A stretch of 64,000 bases of DNA. Origin: Halosegnis marinus (GTDB lineage Archaea > Halobacteriota > Halobacteria > Halobacteriales > Haloarculaceae). Each line of letters opens with the position of its first letter. Position 1 is the stretch's first letter. The stretch is taken from positions 1,302,001-1,366,000 of the forward strand of contig NZ_CP119802.1 in the NCBI RefSeq assembly GCF_029338355.1, given 5' to 3'. The notes beneath the pieces are model-generated. The model had not been told where the DNA came from, did not search any database, and saw nothing but the letters and a program-made list of their open reading frames with translations. Positions 24,649 to 33,030 of the stretch are shown in pieces. A program made the position numbers and the translations under genes.

Positions 24649-25343
24649 TAGAGATAGAGGGGCTGGTCCACCGCTACGGCGACACGGCCGCGGTGGACGG
24701 CGTCACGCTCTCGCTCGCCGACGGCGAGTACGTCGTCCTCGCGGGGCCGAACGGCTCCGGCAAGTCGACGCTCGTGCGCCACCTCAACGCCCTGCTCGAA
24801 CCGGACGAGGGCGAGGTGCGCGTCGACGGGGTTCCGGCCCACGAGGACCCCGTCGCGGCCCGTACCGCCGTCGGGATGACCTTTCAGGACCCCCGCGACG
24901 GCTTCGTCGCCGCGACGGTGCGCGCGGACGTGACCTTCGGCCCGGAGAACCTCGGCCTCCCGCGCGACGAGATAGAACGCCGGGCGGACGCCGCCCTCGC
25001 GGCCGTGAACCTCGACGGTCGCGGCGACGAGCGCATCGACGCGCTCTCGGGCGGCGAGCGCACCCGCGTCGCCGTCGCCGGCGCGCTGGCGATGGAGCCG
25101 GACCACCTCGTCCTCGACGAGCCGTTCGCCGGCCTCGACTGGCCCGCCCGCCGCGAACTGCTGGCGCGGCTCGACGACCTCGTCGCCGGGGGAACCGGGG
25201 TGCTGGTCGTCACCCACGACCTGCGCGACCACCTGGAGCGGGCCGACCGCGTCGTCGTCCTCCGCGACGGCCGGGTGGCGCTCGACGCCCCGCCCGAGCG
25301 GGCGCGCGACCGCCTCGCCGAGTTCGACGTGCGCCCGCCGTGA
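24645..25343 (+). CDS. bioM: biotin ECF transporter ATPase BioM (EcfA)
   Basis: A 232-residue ABC ATPase that starts at GTG 24645 inside the end of bioY. Walker A is GPNGSGKST (about 36), the Q-loop TFQDPRDGFVAATVRADVTF is of the ECF type, the signature is LSGGERTRVAVAGALA, Walker B is HLVLDEPFAGLD, and the switch histidine lies in VVTHDL. It energises biotin uptake together with BioY and BioN. It overlaps bioN by GTGA. A longer frame upstream is an out-of-frame shadow of bioY. Confidence 0.92.
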   Translation: MIEIEGLVHRYGDTAAVDGVTLSLADGEYVVLAGPNGSGKSTLVRHLNALLEPDEGEVRVDGVPAHEDPVAARTAVGMTFQDPRDGFVAATVRADVTFGPENLGLPRDEIERRADAALAAVNLDGRGDERIDALSGGERTRVAVAGALAMEPDHLVLDEPFAGLDWPARRELLARLDDLVAGGTGVLVVTHDLRDHLERADRVVVLRDGRVALDAPPERARDRLAEFDVRPP

Positions 25344-26047
25344 GCTTCCGCTACGAGCCGGGCGACACCCTCGCCCACCGGCTCGACCCGCGGACGAAAC
25401 TGTTCGTCCAACTCTCCGTCGCGGTCGCGGCGTTCGCCCACACCACGCCGCGCGGGCTGGCGGCGCTGACCGGGCTCGCGGCCGTCCTCCTCTATCTGGC
25501 GCGCACCTCCCCGGTCGCGGCGCTCGCGGAGGTGTGGGTGGCGCTCCCCCTGCTCGTCGCCGGGCCGCTGCTGGAGGGTATCACGCTCGCGCCGGTCGGC
25601 TTCTCCGTGGCGCAGGCGCGGTTCCCGGCGCTCGCCTCCTACCGGACCCTCGTCCTGCTCGTCGTCGCGGCCGCGTACGTGCGGACGACCCCGGTCAGGG
25701 AGTCGCGCGCGGCCGTCCAGCGCACGGTCCCGGGCAAGCCCGGGCAGCTGCTGGGACTGGGTATCGGGTTCGTGTTCCGGTTCCTCCCGCTCCTGCGCGA
25801 CGACCTCTCGCGAATCCGGGACGCGTCGAGGGCCCGCCTCGGGGAGAACCGTCCCGTCCGCGAGCGGATGCGACTCGTCACCGTCGCGGGGCTGAACCGT
25901 GCGTTCCGCCGGGCCGACACCTTCGCGCTCGCGCTCCGGGCGCGGTGTCTCTCGTGGAACCCGACCCTGCCCGAGTTGCGCCTTCGCCGCCGCGACCTCC
26001 CGGCGCTCGCGCTCGGGGTCGCCCTGCTCGTCGCCGCCCTCCTGTGA
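25340..26047 (+). CDS. bioN: biotin ECF transporter transmembrane component BioN (EcfT)
   Basis: A 235-residue T component with about five transmembrane segments, starting at GTG 25340. N-terminal FRYEPGDTLAHRLDPRTKL is typical of EcfT proteins. The coupling helices carry Ala-Arg-like motifs RIRDASRARLG (about 156-166) and LALRARCLSW, which dock in the grooves of BioM. It completes the bioY-bioM-bioN operon, each gene overlapping the next by four bases. Confidence 0.9.
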   Translation: MSFRYEPGDTLAHRLDPRTKLFVQLSVAVAAFAHTTPRGLAALTGLAAVLLYLARTSPVAALAEVWVALPLLVAGPLLEGITLAPVGFSVAQARFPALASYRTLVLLVVAAAYVRTTPVRESRAAVQRTVPGKPGQLLGLGIGFVFRFLPLLRDDLSRIRDASRARLGENRPVRERMRLVTVAGLNRAFRRADTFALALRARCLSWNPTLPELRLRRRDLPALALGVALLVAALL

Positions 26048-26084
26048 GGTCGGAATCGCCCGCCCGCTCGTTCCCGTGGTGAGA

Positions 26085-26094
26085 AGATTTAAGC
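26085..26094 (+). promoter_or_regulatory. TATA box of the Fe-S oxidoreductase gene
   Basis: AGATTTAAGC lies 23-32 bases upstream of ATG 26117, spacing for a leaderless transcript and evidence that the gene is not part of the biotin operon. Confidence 0.6.
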
Positions 26095-26116
26095 GCGCAG
26101 TCGCCCGTTCGCACGT

Positions 26117-28348
26117 ATGTTCGGCCCGTTGCCTCTCCAGACCGGAGAGCAGGTAACCCGCGAGACCTTCTGGGGGATCTCGCCCGTCGGCGAGGTCGTC
26201 TTCTACTACCTCGCCGCGGTCACGATAATCGTCTTCGCGTACGGCGTTTACGCGCGGTTCGCACGCTACACGCAGGGTGACGAGGACTGGTTCGAGCGGC
26301 TCGACGACCTGCCCGGCCGCGTCGCGTCCGCCGCGAAGATCGTCGCCTCGAACGAGAAGCAGTTCAACCGCGACATCGTCGGCGGCGTGATGCACGCGTT
26401 CATCTTCTGGGGCTTTCTGACGCTGCTCATCGGCACGACCATCATCGCCATCGATATCGACATCTACCGCAACCTCACGATGCTGCTCACGGGTGAGCGG
26501 CAGTCCTTCTTCGTCGGCGACTTCTACCTCTCCTACTCGCTCGTGATGGACGCGATGGGGCTGCTGTTCGTCGTCGGCGTCGGCATCGCGCTGTGGCGGC
26601 GCTACGTCGCCCGCACCGACCGCCTCCACGGCAAGCACACCTCCCGCGAGGACGACTTCCTCGTCTGGTCGCTGTTCGCGCTCGGCGTCGGCGGCTACCT
26701 CCAGGAGGGCCTGCGCATCCTCGGCACGGCCGAGGTGACCGGCTCCGGCGTCACCTTCACCTCCTTCGAGCAGGTGTCGTTCGTCGGCTGGTTCGTCGCC
26801 GACGTGCTCCAGGTCGGCGGGATGACCCCCGCGATGGCCGAGGCCGCCTACCCCGTGATGTGGTGGTCGCACGCCCTGCTGGCGTTCCTGTTCGTCGCCG
26901 CCGTCCCGTACGCCAAGCCGTTCCACATGATATCGAGCTTCGCCAACGTCGTCACGCGCGACGAGAAGGCGGGCAAGCGCCTGCCGGGCGTTCCCGCGGC
27001 GCTCGACGCCGACACCGGCGCCGAGTCCATCGACTCCTTCTCGTGGAAGGAGATGCTCGACCAGGACGCCTGCACGAAGTGCGGCCGCTGTTCGTCCGTC
27101 TGCCCGGCGAAGGCCTCCGGCCGCAACCTCGACCCCCGCGACGTCATCCTCGACCTGAAGCAGTACCGCGAGTCCGTCGACGCCGGCGGGGAGCCGAAGG
27201 AGATCGTCGCAGACGGCGGCGACTCCGTCATCGCGGCCGAGACGATGGAGTCCTGTATGTCCTGTATGGCCTGCATGGACGCCTGCCCCGTCGAGATCGA
27301 GCACCTCAAGAGCTTCACCCGGCTGAACCGCCAGCTGACGGACCAGGGCGACATCCAGCCGAGCCTGCAGGAGGTGTTCCAGAACGTGATGCAGAAGGGG
27401 AACACCTTCGGCAACAGCCAGCGCGCCCGCGGCGACTGGGCCGAGGACGTCGAGGTCGAGGTGCCGGACGCCCGTACCGAGGAGGTGGAGTACCTCTGGT
27501 ACGTCGGCGACTACCCGAGCTACGACGACCGCAACAAGCAGGTGGCGAAGTCGCTCGCCCGCATCCTCGACGCCGCGGACGTGAGCTTCGGCATCCTGTT
27601 CGACGACGAGAAGTACGACGGCAACGACATCCGCCGGGTCGGCGAGGAGTTCCTCTACGTCGAACTCGCGGGCCACCACGTCGAGACGTGGAACGACTGC
27701 GAGTTCGAGAAGCTCGTCTGTACGGACCCGCACTCGTACAACACCTTCCTGAACGAGTACCCCGAGGTGGACTTCGAGGAGTTCGCCGACGACCCGATGA
27801 TGCCGTTCGAGGTCGAGGAGCCGTGGAACGTCGACGGCGAGATAGACGTGCGCCACTGGACGCAGGTCGTCGAGGAACTGGTCGAGCGGGACGCGCTCGG
27901 TCTCTCGGGCGACGAACTCGACTACACCGTCACCTACCACGACCCCTGTCACCTCGGCCGGTACAACGACGAGTACGAGGCGCCGCGCTCGCTCATCCGC
28001 GCCACGGGCGCCGACCTCCACGAGATGCCGCGCAACCGCGACGACTCGTTCTGTTGTGGCGGGGGCGGCGGCGGGCTCTGGCTCGAACACGAGGAGGAGG
28101 AGAAGCCGAGCGAGGAGCGCCTCCGCGAGGCGCTGGAGGACACCGACGCGGGCGCGGCCGTCGAGAAGTTCGTCGTCGCCTGCCCGATGTGCATGACGAT
28201 GTACGAGGACGGCCGCAAGACCGGCGACTTCGAGGACGACATCGAGATCGTCGACGTCGCGGAACTCGTCGTCGAGGCCATCGACGCGAGCCGCGCCTCC
28301 GCGGCCGCGACGGACGGCGCGAGCGGCGCCGCGCCCGCCGACGACTGA
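26117..28348 (+). CDS. membrane Fe-S oxidoreductase (NarI-like + ferredoxin + CCG domains), likely ETF:quinone oxidoreductase
   Basis: A 743-residue protein. Residues 25-275 hold about six transmembrane segments like the cytochrome b subunit NarI. Residues 310-395 hold two [4Fe-4S] motifs, CTKCGRCSSVC and CMSCMACMDAC. Residues 440-715 form HdrD-like CCG domains with DPCHLGRYN, FCCGGGGGGLW and CPMC. This layout matches bacterial proteins that pass electrons from electron-transfer flavoprotein (fatty-acid oxidation) into the quinone pool. The cytochrome b homology and CCG motif are visible; the ETF partner is inferred from the family, as no etf genes lie in the window. It is membrane-bound with the Fe-S domains in the cytoplasm. 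Confidence 0.85.
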   Translation: MFGPLPLQTGEQVTRETFWGISPVGEVVFYYLAAVTIIVFAYGVYARFARYTQGDEDWFERLDDLPGRVASAAKIVASNEKQFNRDIVGGVMHAFIFWGFLTLLIGTTIIAIDIDIYRNLTMLLTGERQSFFVGDFYLSYSLVMDAMGLLFVVGVGIALWRRYVARTDRLHGKHTSREDDFLVWSLFALGVGGYLQEGLRILGTAEVTGSGVTFTSFEQVSFVGWFVADVLQVGGMTPAMAEAAYPVMWWSHALLAFLFVAAVPYAKPFHMISSFANVVTRDEKAGKRLPGVPAALDADTGAESIDSFSWKEMLDQDACTKCGRCSSVCPAKASGRNLDPRDVILDLKQYRESVDAGGEPKEIVADGGDSVIAAETMESCMSCMACMDACPVEIEHLKSFTRLNRQLTDQGDIQPSLQEVFQNVMQKGNTFGNSQRARGDWAEDVEVEVPDARTEEVEYLWYVGDYPSYDDRNKQVAKSLARILDAADVSFGILFDDEKYDGNDIRRVGEEFLYVELAGHHVETWNDCEFEKLVCTDPHSYNTFLNEYPEVDFEEFADDPMMPFEVEEPWNVDGEIDVRHWTQVVEELVERDALGLSGDELDYTVTYHDPCHLGRYNDEYEAPRSLIRATGADLHEMPRNRDDSFCCGGGGGGLWLEHEEEEKPSEERLREALEDTDAGAAVEKFVVACPMCMTMYEDGRKTGDFEDDIEIVDVAELVVEAIDASRASAAATDGASGAAPADD

Positions 28349-28363
28349 GCGGCTCGTTTCTCC

Positions 28364-28789
28364 TTACGGCTGTCGCCGGTAGCGGACGGTCCGCACGCCG
28401 TCGAACCGCGGCCCCTCGCCGCGCTCAGTGAAGCCGACGCGCTCCGCGACCGTCCGGAGGTCCTCGTCGCCGCCCGCGACGAGCAGTTCGACGTCCATCC
28501 CCTCGCGCTCGGCGAACCGCGCCGGCTCGCGGAGCAGTCGCTCGCAGGCGTCGGGCGTCCCCTCTATCTGCGTGACGTGGACCGTCTCGCGCTGCACGTC
28601 GTAGGAGACGAACCCGAGCGTCTCCTCCTCGCCGTGGGGGTGGTCGGCCGTCGGGTCGGCCCCGTCGCCGCCCCGGTACGCCACCGCGACCGTCCGGTCG
28701 TGGACGAGGTTGCGCATCACGTCGGTCGGGGAGCCGGTCAGCGCCGCCATCCGCTCGGCGTCCGCCTCGACGGCGTCGCGTATCTCCAT
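28364..28789 (-). CDS. GNAT-like acetyltransferase
   Basis: A 141-residue protein with the layout of a GNAT N-acetyltransferase. It has an N-terminal IRDAVEADAERMAALTG helix, central strands LGFVSYDVQRETVHVTQIEG, then FAEREGMDVELLVAGGDEDL and a C-terminal VGFTERGEG. The canonical acetyl-CoA loop (Q/RxxGxG/A) is not clearly visible, so activity is uncertain. It is convergent with the Fe-S oxidoreductase gene (15 bases) and divergent from the RecA-like gene. Confidence 0.65.
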   Translation of the reverse strand: MEIRDAVEADAERMAALTGSPTDVMRNLVHDRTVAVAYRGGDGADPTADHPHGEEETLGFVSYDVQRETVHVTQIEGTPDACERLLREPARFAEREGMDVELLVAGGDEDLRTVAERVGFTERGEGPRFDGVRTVRYRRQP

Positions 28790-28870
28790 GCGAGCGACTA
28801 ACGCGGTCGGAGCACTTCAACGCTCGCCGGCGACCGAAACGCGTTCGGGGGCGGAGCACGAACGGGGGGT

Positions 28871-30040
28871 ATGACCGACGGGGACGACGCGGCGACGGAG
28901 GGCGACTCGCCCGACGAGGTGCGCTGTGGCTTCTGCCGGATGCCGGTTCCGGGCGACCCCGTCGAGGGGGAGGGCGGCCCCTTCTGTTCGCACGCCTGCC
29001 GGGACCGCCTCGCCGAAACCGGCGAGCCGTTCGACGAGTACCACGGCCACCGCCGGCTCACGACCGGCGTGTCGGCGCTCGACGCCTCGCTCCCGCAGGG
29101 GTTCCCCCGCAACGCCTTCGTCCTCGTCTCCAGCGAGCCGGGCACCCGCGACCGGGCGCTCGGCGCGGAACTCGTCTGGCGCTCGCTCGAACGCGGCGAG
29201 CCGGTCGTCGTCGTCTCCTTCCAGGAGCCGCCCAGCGCCGTCGTCCAGCAGTTCCTCACGCTCGACTGGAACGTCATCCCGTACCTCGAACGGGGCATGC
29301 TCCGCATCGTGGACTGCTTCACCTACCGGCTCGACGGTCAGGGGCGCGACCGGCTGTTCGACCGGATGGACGAGTGGAACGCCTACCTCTCGGACGTCGC
29401 GCGGGAGGCGACGACGACGGTGCGGGACCCCAGCGACATCGGCGAGATCGGGAACAAGCTGGACAACGCGCTCGAAGCGCGCGAGATGGTGGACGAGGGA
29501 ATCGTCGTCATCGACTCGCTGACCGAACTCGGCACGCTCGTCCAGCCGGTCCAGGCGTACGACTTCGTGAAGGACGTGCGCGCCGACGTCTGTAAGGGTC
29601 GGTTCGTCCCCGTGTTCGCGGGCGCGACCATCGGGGGCGGGGGCGGCGGCGGCGACGCCTTCCCCCACGACCTCACCTACGTGATGGACGGGCTGGTCGA
29701 GCTCCGCCTCAACGACGACCTCGTCGCGGACACCCTCATCAAGCAGGTCCGCATCCGGAAGCTCAACGGCGCGCTCGTCGTTCCCGAGTGGCGCGCCTAC
29801 GAGTACACCTCCCGGCTCGGGATGGTCCCCTTCGACCCGGCCGAGGAGATGGCCGACGACGGCGGCGAGGAGGGGGCCGCGAGCGACGCCGACGAGGCCG
29901 AGGCGTCGGCCGACGGCGAGGAGGGGGCGCCCGAGGAGGGCGACCGCGCCGACGCGGGCGAGGACGGCGACGCCGCGCCCGACGAGCCGACGCCCGCGGG
30001 CGAGTCCGCGACGGCCGACCGCTCGCCCCCCGACGGGTGA
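28871..30040 (+). CDS. RecA/KaiC-superfamily (RAD55-like) protein with degenerate P-loop
   Basis: A 389-residue protein. The N-terminal 55 residues form a treble-clef-like zinc site (CGFCRMPV and CSHACRDRL). Residues 60-315 resemble RAD55/KaiC ATPases, haloarchaeal relatives of which are annotated HTR-like. The Walker B strand is clear (GIVVIDSLTEL), but the expected Walker A GxxxxGKT reads SSEPGTRDRAL and lacks the lysine. ATP binding is therefore doubtful. Residues 325-389 are an acidic low-complexity tail. A regulatory or scaffold role in signalling is plausible but unproven. It starts 81 bases from the divergent GNAT gene. Confidence 0.75.
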   Translation: MTDGDDAATEGDSPDEVRCGFCRMPVPGDPVEGEGGPFCSHACRDRLAETGEPFDEYHGHRRLTTGVSALDASLPQGFPRNAFVLVSSEPGTRDRALGAELVWRSLERGEPVVVVSFQEPPSAVVQQFLTLDWNVIPYLERGMLRIVDCFTYRLDGQGRDRLFDRMDEWNAYLSDVAREATTTVRDPSDIGEIGNKLDNALEAREMVDEGIVVIDSLTELGTLVQPVQAYDFVKDVRADVCKGRFVPVFAGATIGGGGGGGDAFPHDLTYVMDGLVELRLNDDLVADTLIKQVRIRKLNGALVVPEWRAYEYTSRLGMVPFDPAEEMADDGGEEGAASDADEAEASADGEEGAPEEGDRADAGEDGDAAPDEPTPAGESATADRSPPDG

Positions 30041-30064
30041 GGGCAAGGATTCGGTGCATGGAAG

Positions 30065-30073
30065 GGGTTATCC
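30065..30073 (+). promoter_or_regulatory. TATA-like box before the lysC leader ORF
   Basis: GGGTTATCC lies 24-32 bases before the ATG of a 14-codon ORF (30097) and 56-64 bases before lysC. Spacing suggests the transcript starts at the small ORF and not at lysC. Confidence 0.4.
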
Positions 30074-30096
30074 GCCGGGGTCCGGTAGTCGTCCGC

Positions 30097-30141
30097 ATGT
30101 CTGAGGACCACACGCCGCGGGTGAACGGATGCGCGTCGTAG
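30097..30141 (+). CDS. possible 14-residue leader peptide overlapping lysC
   Basis: The ORF reads MSEDHTPRVNGCAS and stops 12 bases inside lysC in another frame. It begins about 27 bases after a TATA-like box, the spacing of a leaderless start. A ribosome finishing it would pass the GGGTGA sequence at 30119-30124, which could serve as ribosome binding site for lysC. It has no run of Lys, Thr or Met codons, so classical attenuation is unlikely. It may be only a chance ORF. Confidence 0.3.
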   Translation: MSEDHTPRVNGCAS

Positions 30142-31316
30142 CCAAGTTCGGGGGGACCTCCCTCGGCAACGGCGACCGCGTCAACCGCGCGGCCGACTCC
30201 GTGACCGCCGCGGTCGAGGCCGGCCACGAGGTCGCCGTCGTCGCCAGCGCCATGGGCTCGACCACCGACTACCTGCTCGACTCCATCACCTTCGACGCCG
30301 ACGAGGCCGACCGCGCGGAGATCGTCTCGATGGGCGAGCGCACCTCCGTCCGGATGCTGAAGGCCGCGCTGTCCGCGCGCGGCGTCAACGCGCGCTTCCT
30401 CGAACCCGGAAGCGAGGAGTGGCCCGTCGTCACCGACGAGCACGGCGAGGTCGACGTGGAGGAGACCGCCCGCCGCGGCGAGGCGCTCGCCGACTCGATG
30501 GCCGAGGAGGGTATCGTCCCCGTCATCACTGGCTTTCTGGCACAGGACCACGAGGGCAACGTGACCACGCTCGGGCGCGGCGGCTCCGACACCACGGCCG
30601 TCATGCTGGGCAAGTACATGGGCGCCGACGAGGTGGTCATCGTCACCGACGTGGAGGGCGTCATGACCGGCGACCCCCGCGTCGTGGAGGGGGCGCGCAA
30701 CGTCGGGAAGATAACCGTGGACGAACTGCGGAACCTCTCCTTCCGCGGCGCGGAGGTCGTCGCGCCCTCGGCGCTGGCGTACAAGACCGAGGAGATGGAC
30801 GTGCGCGTCGTCCACTACCAGCACGGCGACCTGCTGACCGGCGGCACCCACATCGAGGGACAGTTCGAGAACCTCACCGACCTCCGGGAGGGGAAGCTGG
30901 CCTGCATCACCGTCGCGGGCCGGGCCATCCGGAACCGCCCGGGCATCCTGAACGACCTCTCGGAGCCGCTCTCCGAGGCGGGTATCAACATCGACGCCGT
31001 CTCCTCCGGGCTCGACTCCGTGACGTTCTACATCGACGCCGGCGACGCCGCGACGGCCGAGGAGGTCCTCCACGACATCGTCGTCGCCGAGGACGCGCTC
31101 TCCTCGGTCACCGTGGACGACGACATCGCCGTCATCCGCGTCACGGGCGGCGAACTCCCCAACCGACCGGGCGTCATCTACCGCGTCCTGACGCCGCTGT
31201 CGGAGGGGCGGTTCACCGTCCACGACGTCATCACCTCCGCCACCTCCGTCGCCGTCTTCGTGGACTGGGCGGACCGCGAGGAGGCGCTCGCGCTGATTCA
31301 GGAGGCCGAACTGTAG
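30129..31316 (+). CDS. lysC: aspartate kinase
   Basis: A 395-residue aspartokinase that phosphorylates aspartate, the first step toward lysine, threonine and methionine. The kinase domain starts VVAKFGGTSLGNGDRV and contains TTLGRGGSDTTAVML (about 145-159) and the ATP-site TDVEGVMTGDPR. Two C-terminal ACT domains (about 265-395) include AGINIDAVSSGLDSVTFYI and probably bind feedback inhibitors. It is a monofunctional enzyme without a homoserine dehydrogenase fusion. A Shine-Dalgarno-like GGGTGA and an overlapping short ORF precede it. thrC lies 17 kb away at 12.6 kb. Confidence 0.95.
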   Translation: MRVVAKFGGTSLGNGDRVNRAADSVTAAVEAGHEVAVVASAMGSTTDYLLDSITFDADEADRAEIVSMGERTSVRMLKAALSARGVNARFLEPGSEEWPVVTDEHGEVDVEETARRGEALADSMAEEGIVPVITGFLAQDHEGNVTTLGRGGSDTTAVMLGKYMGADEVVIVTDVEGVMTGDPRVVEGARNVGKITVDELRNLSFRGAEVVAPSALAYKTEEMDVRVVHYQHGDLLTGGTHIEGQFENLTDLREGKLACITVAGRAIRNRPGILNDLSEPLSEAGINIDAVSSGLDSVTFYIDAGDAATAEEVLHDIVVAEDALSSVTVDDDIAVIRVTGGELPNRPGVIYRVLTPLSEGRFTVHDVITSATSVAVFVDWADREEALALIQEAEL

Positions 31317-31362
31317 GCCGTAGGCCGTCTATACCTATGCTCTCCGGCGTCGTGGGGACCGT

Positions 31363-31575
31363 ATGGACCCGGAACTCCGCTCACGGCTCGACGTCGCCGT
31401 CGTCGCGTTCGTCCTGTGGGTCGTCCTGTCGCTCGTCGTCGCCGCCTTCGCCGTGATGGCCGTGAACCCCGCCGTCGGCCTCGCGGCGCTCGTCACCGTC
31501 GTCCTCGCGCTCGTCGTCGCCGGCGCGTCGTACCTCCGGACGACCCGGACCGAGGTCGAGTTCGCCGTCGAGTAG
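31363..31575 (+). CDS. small two-TM membrane protein
   Basis: A 70-residue protein with a charged start (MDPELRSRLD), two hydrophobic segments (about residues 12-33 and 37-56) and a short acidic tail. It lies 46 bases after lysC on the same strand and ends one base before the convergent phosphoesterase gene. No family recognised; function unknown. Confidence 0.65.
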   Translation: MDPELRSRLDVAVVAFVLWVVLSLVVAAFAVMAVNPAVGLAALVTVVLALVVAGASYLRTTRTEVEFAVE

Positions 31576-32235
31576 TCACCGACCCTTCCTGAGCCGCGTC
31601 CCGATCTCGTCGGGCAGTCCCTCCTCGCGCACCCGCGCGACGACGCGCTCCACGTCGTACGCGACGCGCCGCTCCTCCACCTCCAGCGTCTCCGTGTCGA
31701 GCAGCGCGTAGGCCGCGTCCGGGTCGCCGTCGCGCGGCTGGCCGACGCTCCCGGGGTTGACGACGACGCCCGCGTCGTACCGCTCGTGGTGCTGGACGTG
31801 GGTGTGGCCCATGACGAGGACGTCCTCGTCGCCGAGCAGTCGCTCGGAGAACAGCCCCGGGTAGGTGTAGCGGTCCGGGTCGTCCGGGTGGCCGTGGACG
31901 AGCTTCACGCGGCCGCCGAACGCGGTCCGCTCGGTGGGCAGCGCGTCGAGCCACGCGAACTGCCGGTCCGTGAGTCGGTCGCGCGCGTGTTCGACGCCCG
32001 CACCGGCCATGGAGTTGAAGGAGAACCCGGTCTCGGTGACGACGGCGCGGTCGTGGTTGCCTCTGATACTCACCGCGTCGCGCTCGCGCATCGCGTCCAC
32101 GCACGCGCCGGGCCAGGGGTTGTAGCCGACCACGTCCCCGGCACACGCCAGCGCGTCCACCGCGGGCATGTCGTCGAGGACCGCGTCGAGCGCGGGCTTG
32201 TTGCCGTGGATGTCGGAGACCAGACCGACGAGCAT
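31576..32235 (-). CDS. metallophosphoesterase (YfcE-like)
   Basis: A 219-residue calcineurin-like phosphoesterase. Metal-binding motifs are in order: LVGLVSDIHGN (residues 2-12), CAGDVVGYNPWP (about 36), SIRGNHDRAV (about 57), a central KLVHGHPDDP, and VMGHTHVQ (about 141). These bind two divalent metals for phosphodiester hydrolysis. Relatives include YfcE and archaeal MJ0936-type cyclic-nucleotide or phosphodiester hydrolases; the natural substrate is unknown. The C-terminal 40 residues are charged and helical. It lies 24 bases beyond the purO stop on the same strand... that is, purO is downstream in the other direction and both may share regulation only by chance. Confidence 0.88.
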   Translation of the reverse strand: MLVGLVSDIHGNKPALDAVLDDMPAVDALACAGDVVGYNPWPGACVDAMRERDAVSIRGNHDRAVVTETGFSFNSMAGAGVEHARDRLTDRQFAWLDALPTERTAFGGRVKLVHGHPDDPDRYTYPGLFSERLLGDEDVLVMGHTHVQHHERYDAGVVVNPGSVGQPRDGDPDAAYALLDTETLEVEERRVAYDVERVVARVREEGLPDEIGTRLRKGR

Positions 32236-32259
32236 ACGCGGGCTACGCCGCGGCCGCGT

Positions 32260-32844
32260 TTAGGCGTTGGTGCCGTTCTCGATGGCCGTCGCGTAGCCGT
32301 CGCCGTCGCGGGCGACCCCGACGGCACAGACGGCGTGCTCGAAGTCGAGGTCGTAGGCCGCGCGGGCCGCCTCCGCCGCGCCCGCGGCGTCGAAGTCGAA
32401 CGCTTCCGGGGTATCCGTCTCGTAGGTCGCCACGAGCGTCGGCTCCGACACCTCGCGGACGAGGAGCGCGTCGCGACGCACGGTGCCGACGAACGCCGAG
32501 CCGTCCGGGGTCAACACGCCCGCGACGCGGGGGGTGTCGTAGTCGTCCTTCTCGAAGTCGAGCGCGTGGAGCGCGGTCACCAGCGCGTCGCGGGCCGGGT
32601 AGCCGAGGCCGAGCTTCTCGGTTACCGGGTCCACGTGGCTCCCGTTGCCGAGGACGGCGTGACCCGCCGCCTCCCGGTAGCAGTTGTACGCGATGTAGGG
32701 GTTGTCCGTCTCCGGGGCCTCCTCCGTGGGACCGACGACGAGCGCGCCGTCCCGTTCGTAGGCGCGGCGGTTCGGGAACGAGCGCGAGGAGACGCGGTAG
32801 GCCGCGGTGTCGGGGCCGACGACGACGAACCGTCCGATGTACAT
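32260..32844 (-). CDS. purO: IMP cyclohydrolase (archaeal PurO)
   Basis: A 194-residue enzyme that closes FAICAR to IMP, the last step of de novo purine synthesis in archaea, which use PurO in place of the bacterial PurH domain. The N-terminus [10 protein letters not shown] and the [12 protein letters not shown] motif (about 15-26) are diagnostic, as is [15 protein letters not shown] 32844 is decided by family alignment; a long frame upstream is antisense to the TPR gene. The start codon lies inside a perfect 8-bp inverted repeat, probably an operator. On the minus strand its transcript runs toward the phosphoesterase gene, whose start is 24 bases past the purO stop, so the two may be cotranscribed. 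Confidence 0.92.
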   Translation of the reverse strand: MYIGRFVVVGPDTAAYRVSSRSFPNRRAYERDGALVVGPTEEAPETDNPYIAYNCYREAAGHAVLGNGSHVDPVTEKLGLGYPARDALVTALHALDFEKDDYDTPRVAGVLTPDGSAFVGTVRRDALLVREVSEPTLVATYETDTPEAFDFDAAGAAEAARAAYDLDFEHAVCAVGVARDGDGYATAIENGTNA

Positions 32845-32861
32845 ACACGCCCCTGTACATC
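32836..32861 (-). promoter_or_regulatory. perfect 8-bp inverted repeat over the purO start
   Basis: GATGTACA and TGTACATC are separated by 10 bases. The left arm includes the purO start codon and the right arm lies 10-17 bases upstream of it. In a leaderless gene a regulator bound here would cover the transcription start, so repression of purO is the natural reading. Confidence 0.5.
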
Positions 32862-33030
32862 TACGGCACTTAGCGGTGCCGGAGTATCCACGAGCGCGGC
32901 CAGCAGCGCGCCGTTCGCCCGAGGGCGAAGCCGCCGTCCGTGGCGGCGAGACGGCCGCACACACCCGTCCCGGGCGTCGAGACGGGGCTCGGACGCAGGC
33001 CTTTTGCGTCTGCTCCCCCCACTCTCCCCC

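Noticed and set aside
30097-30141. Attenuator leader peptide for lysC
   Set aside because: No repeated Lys, Thr or Met codons and no paired hairpins; coupling remains the only model kept.
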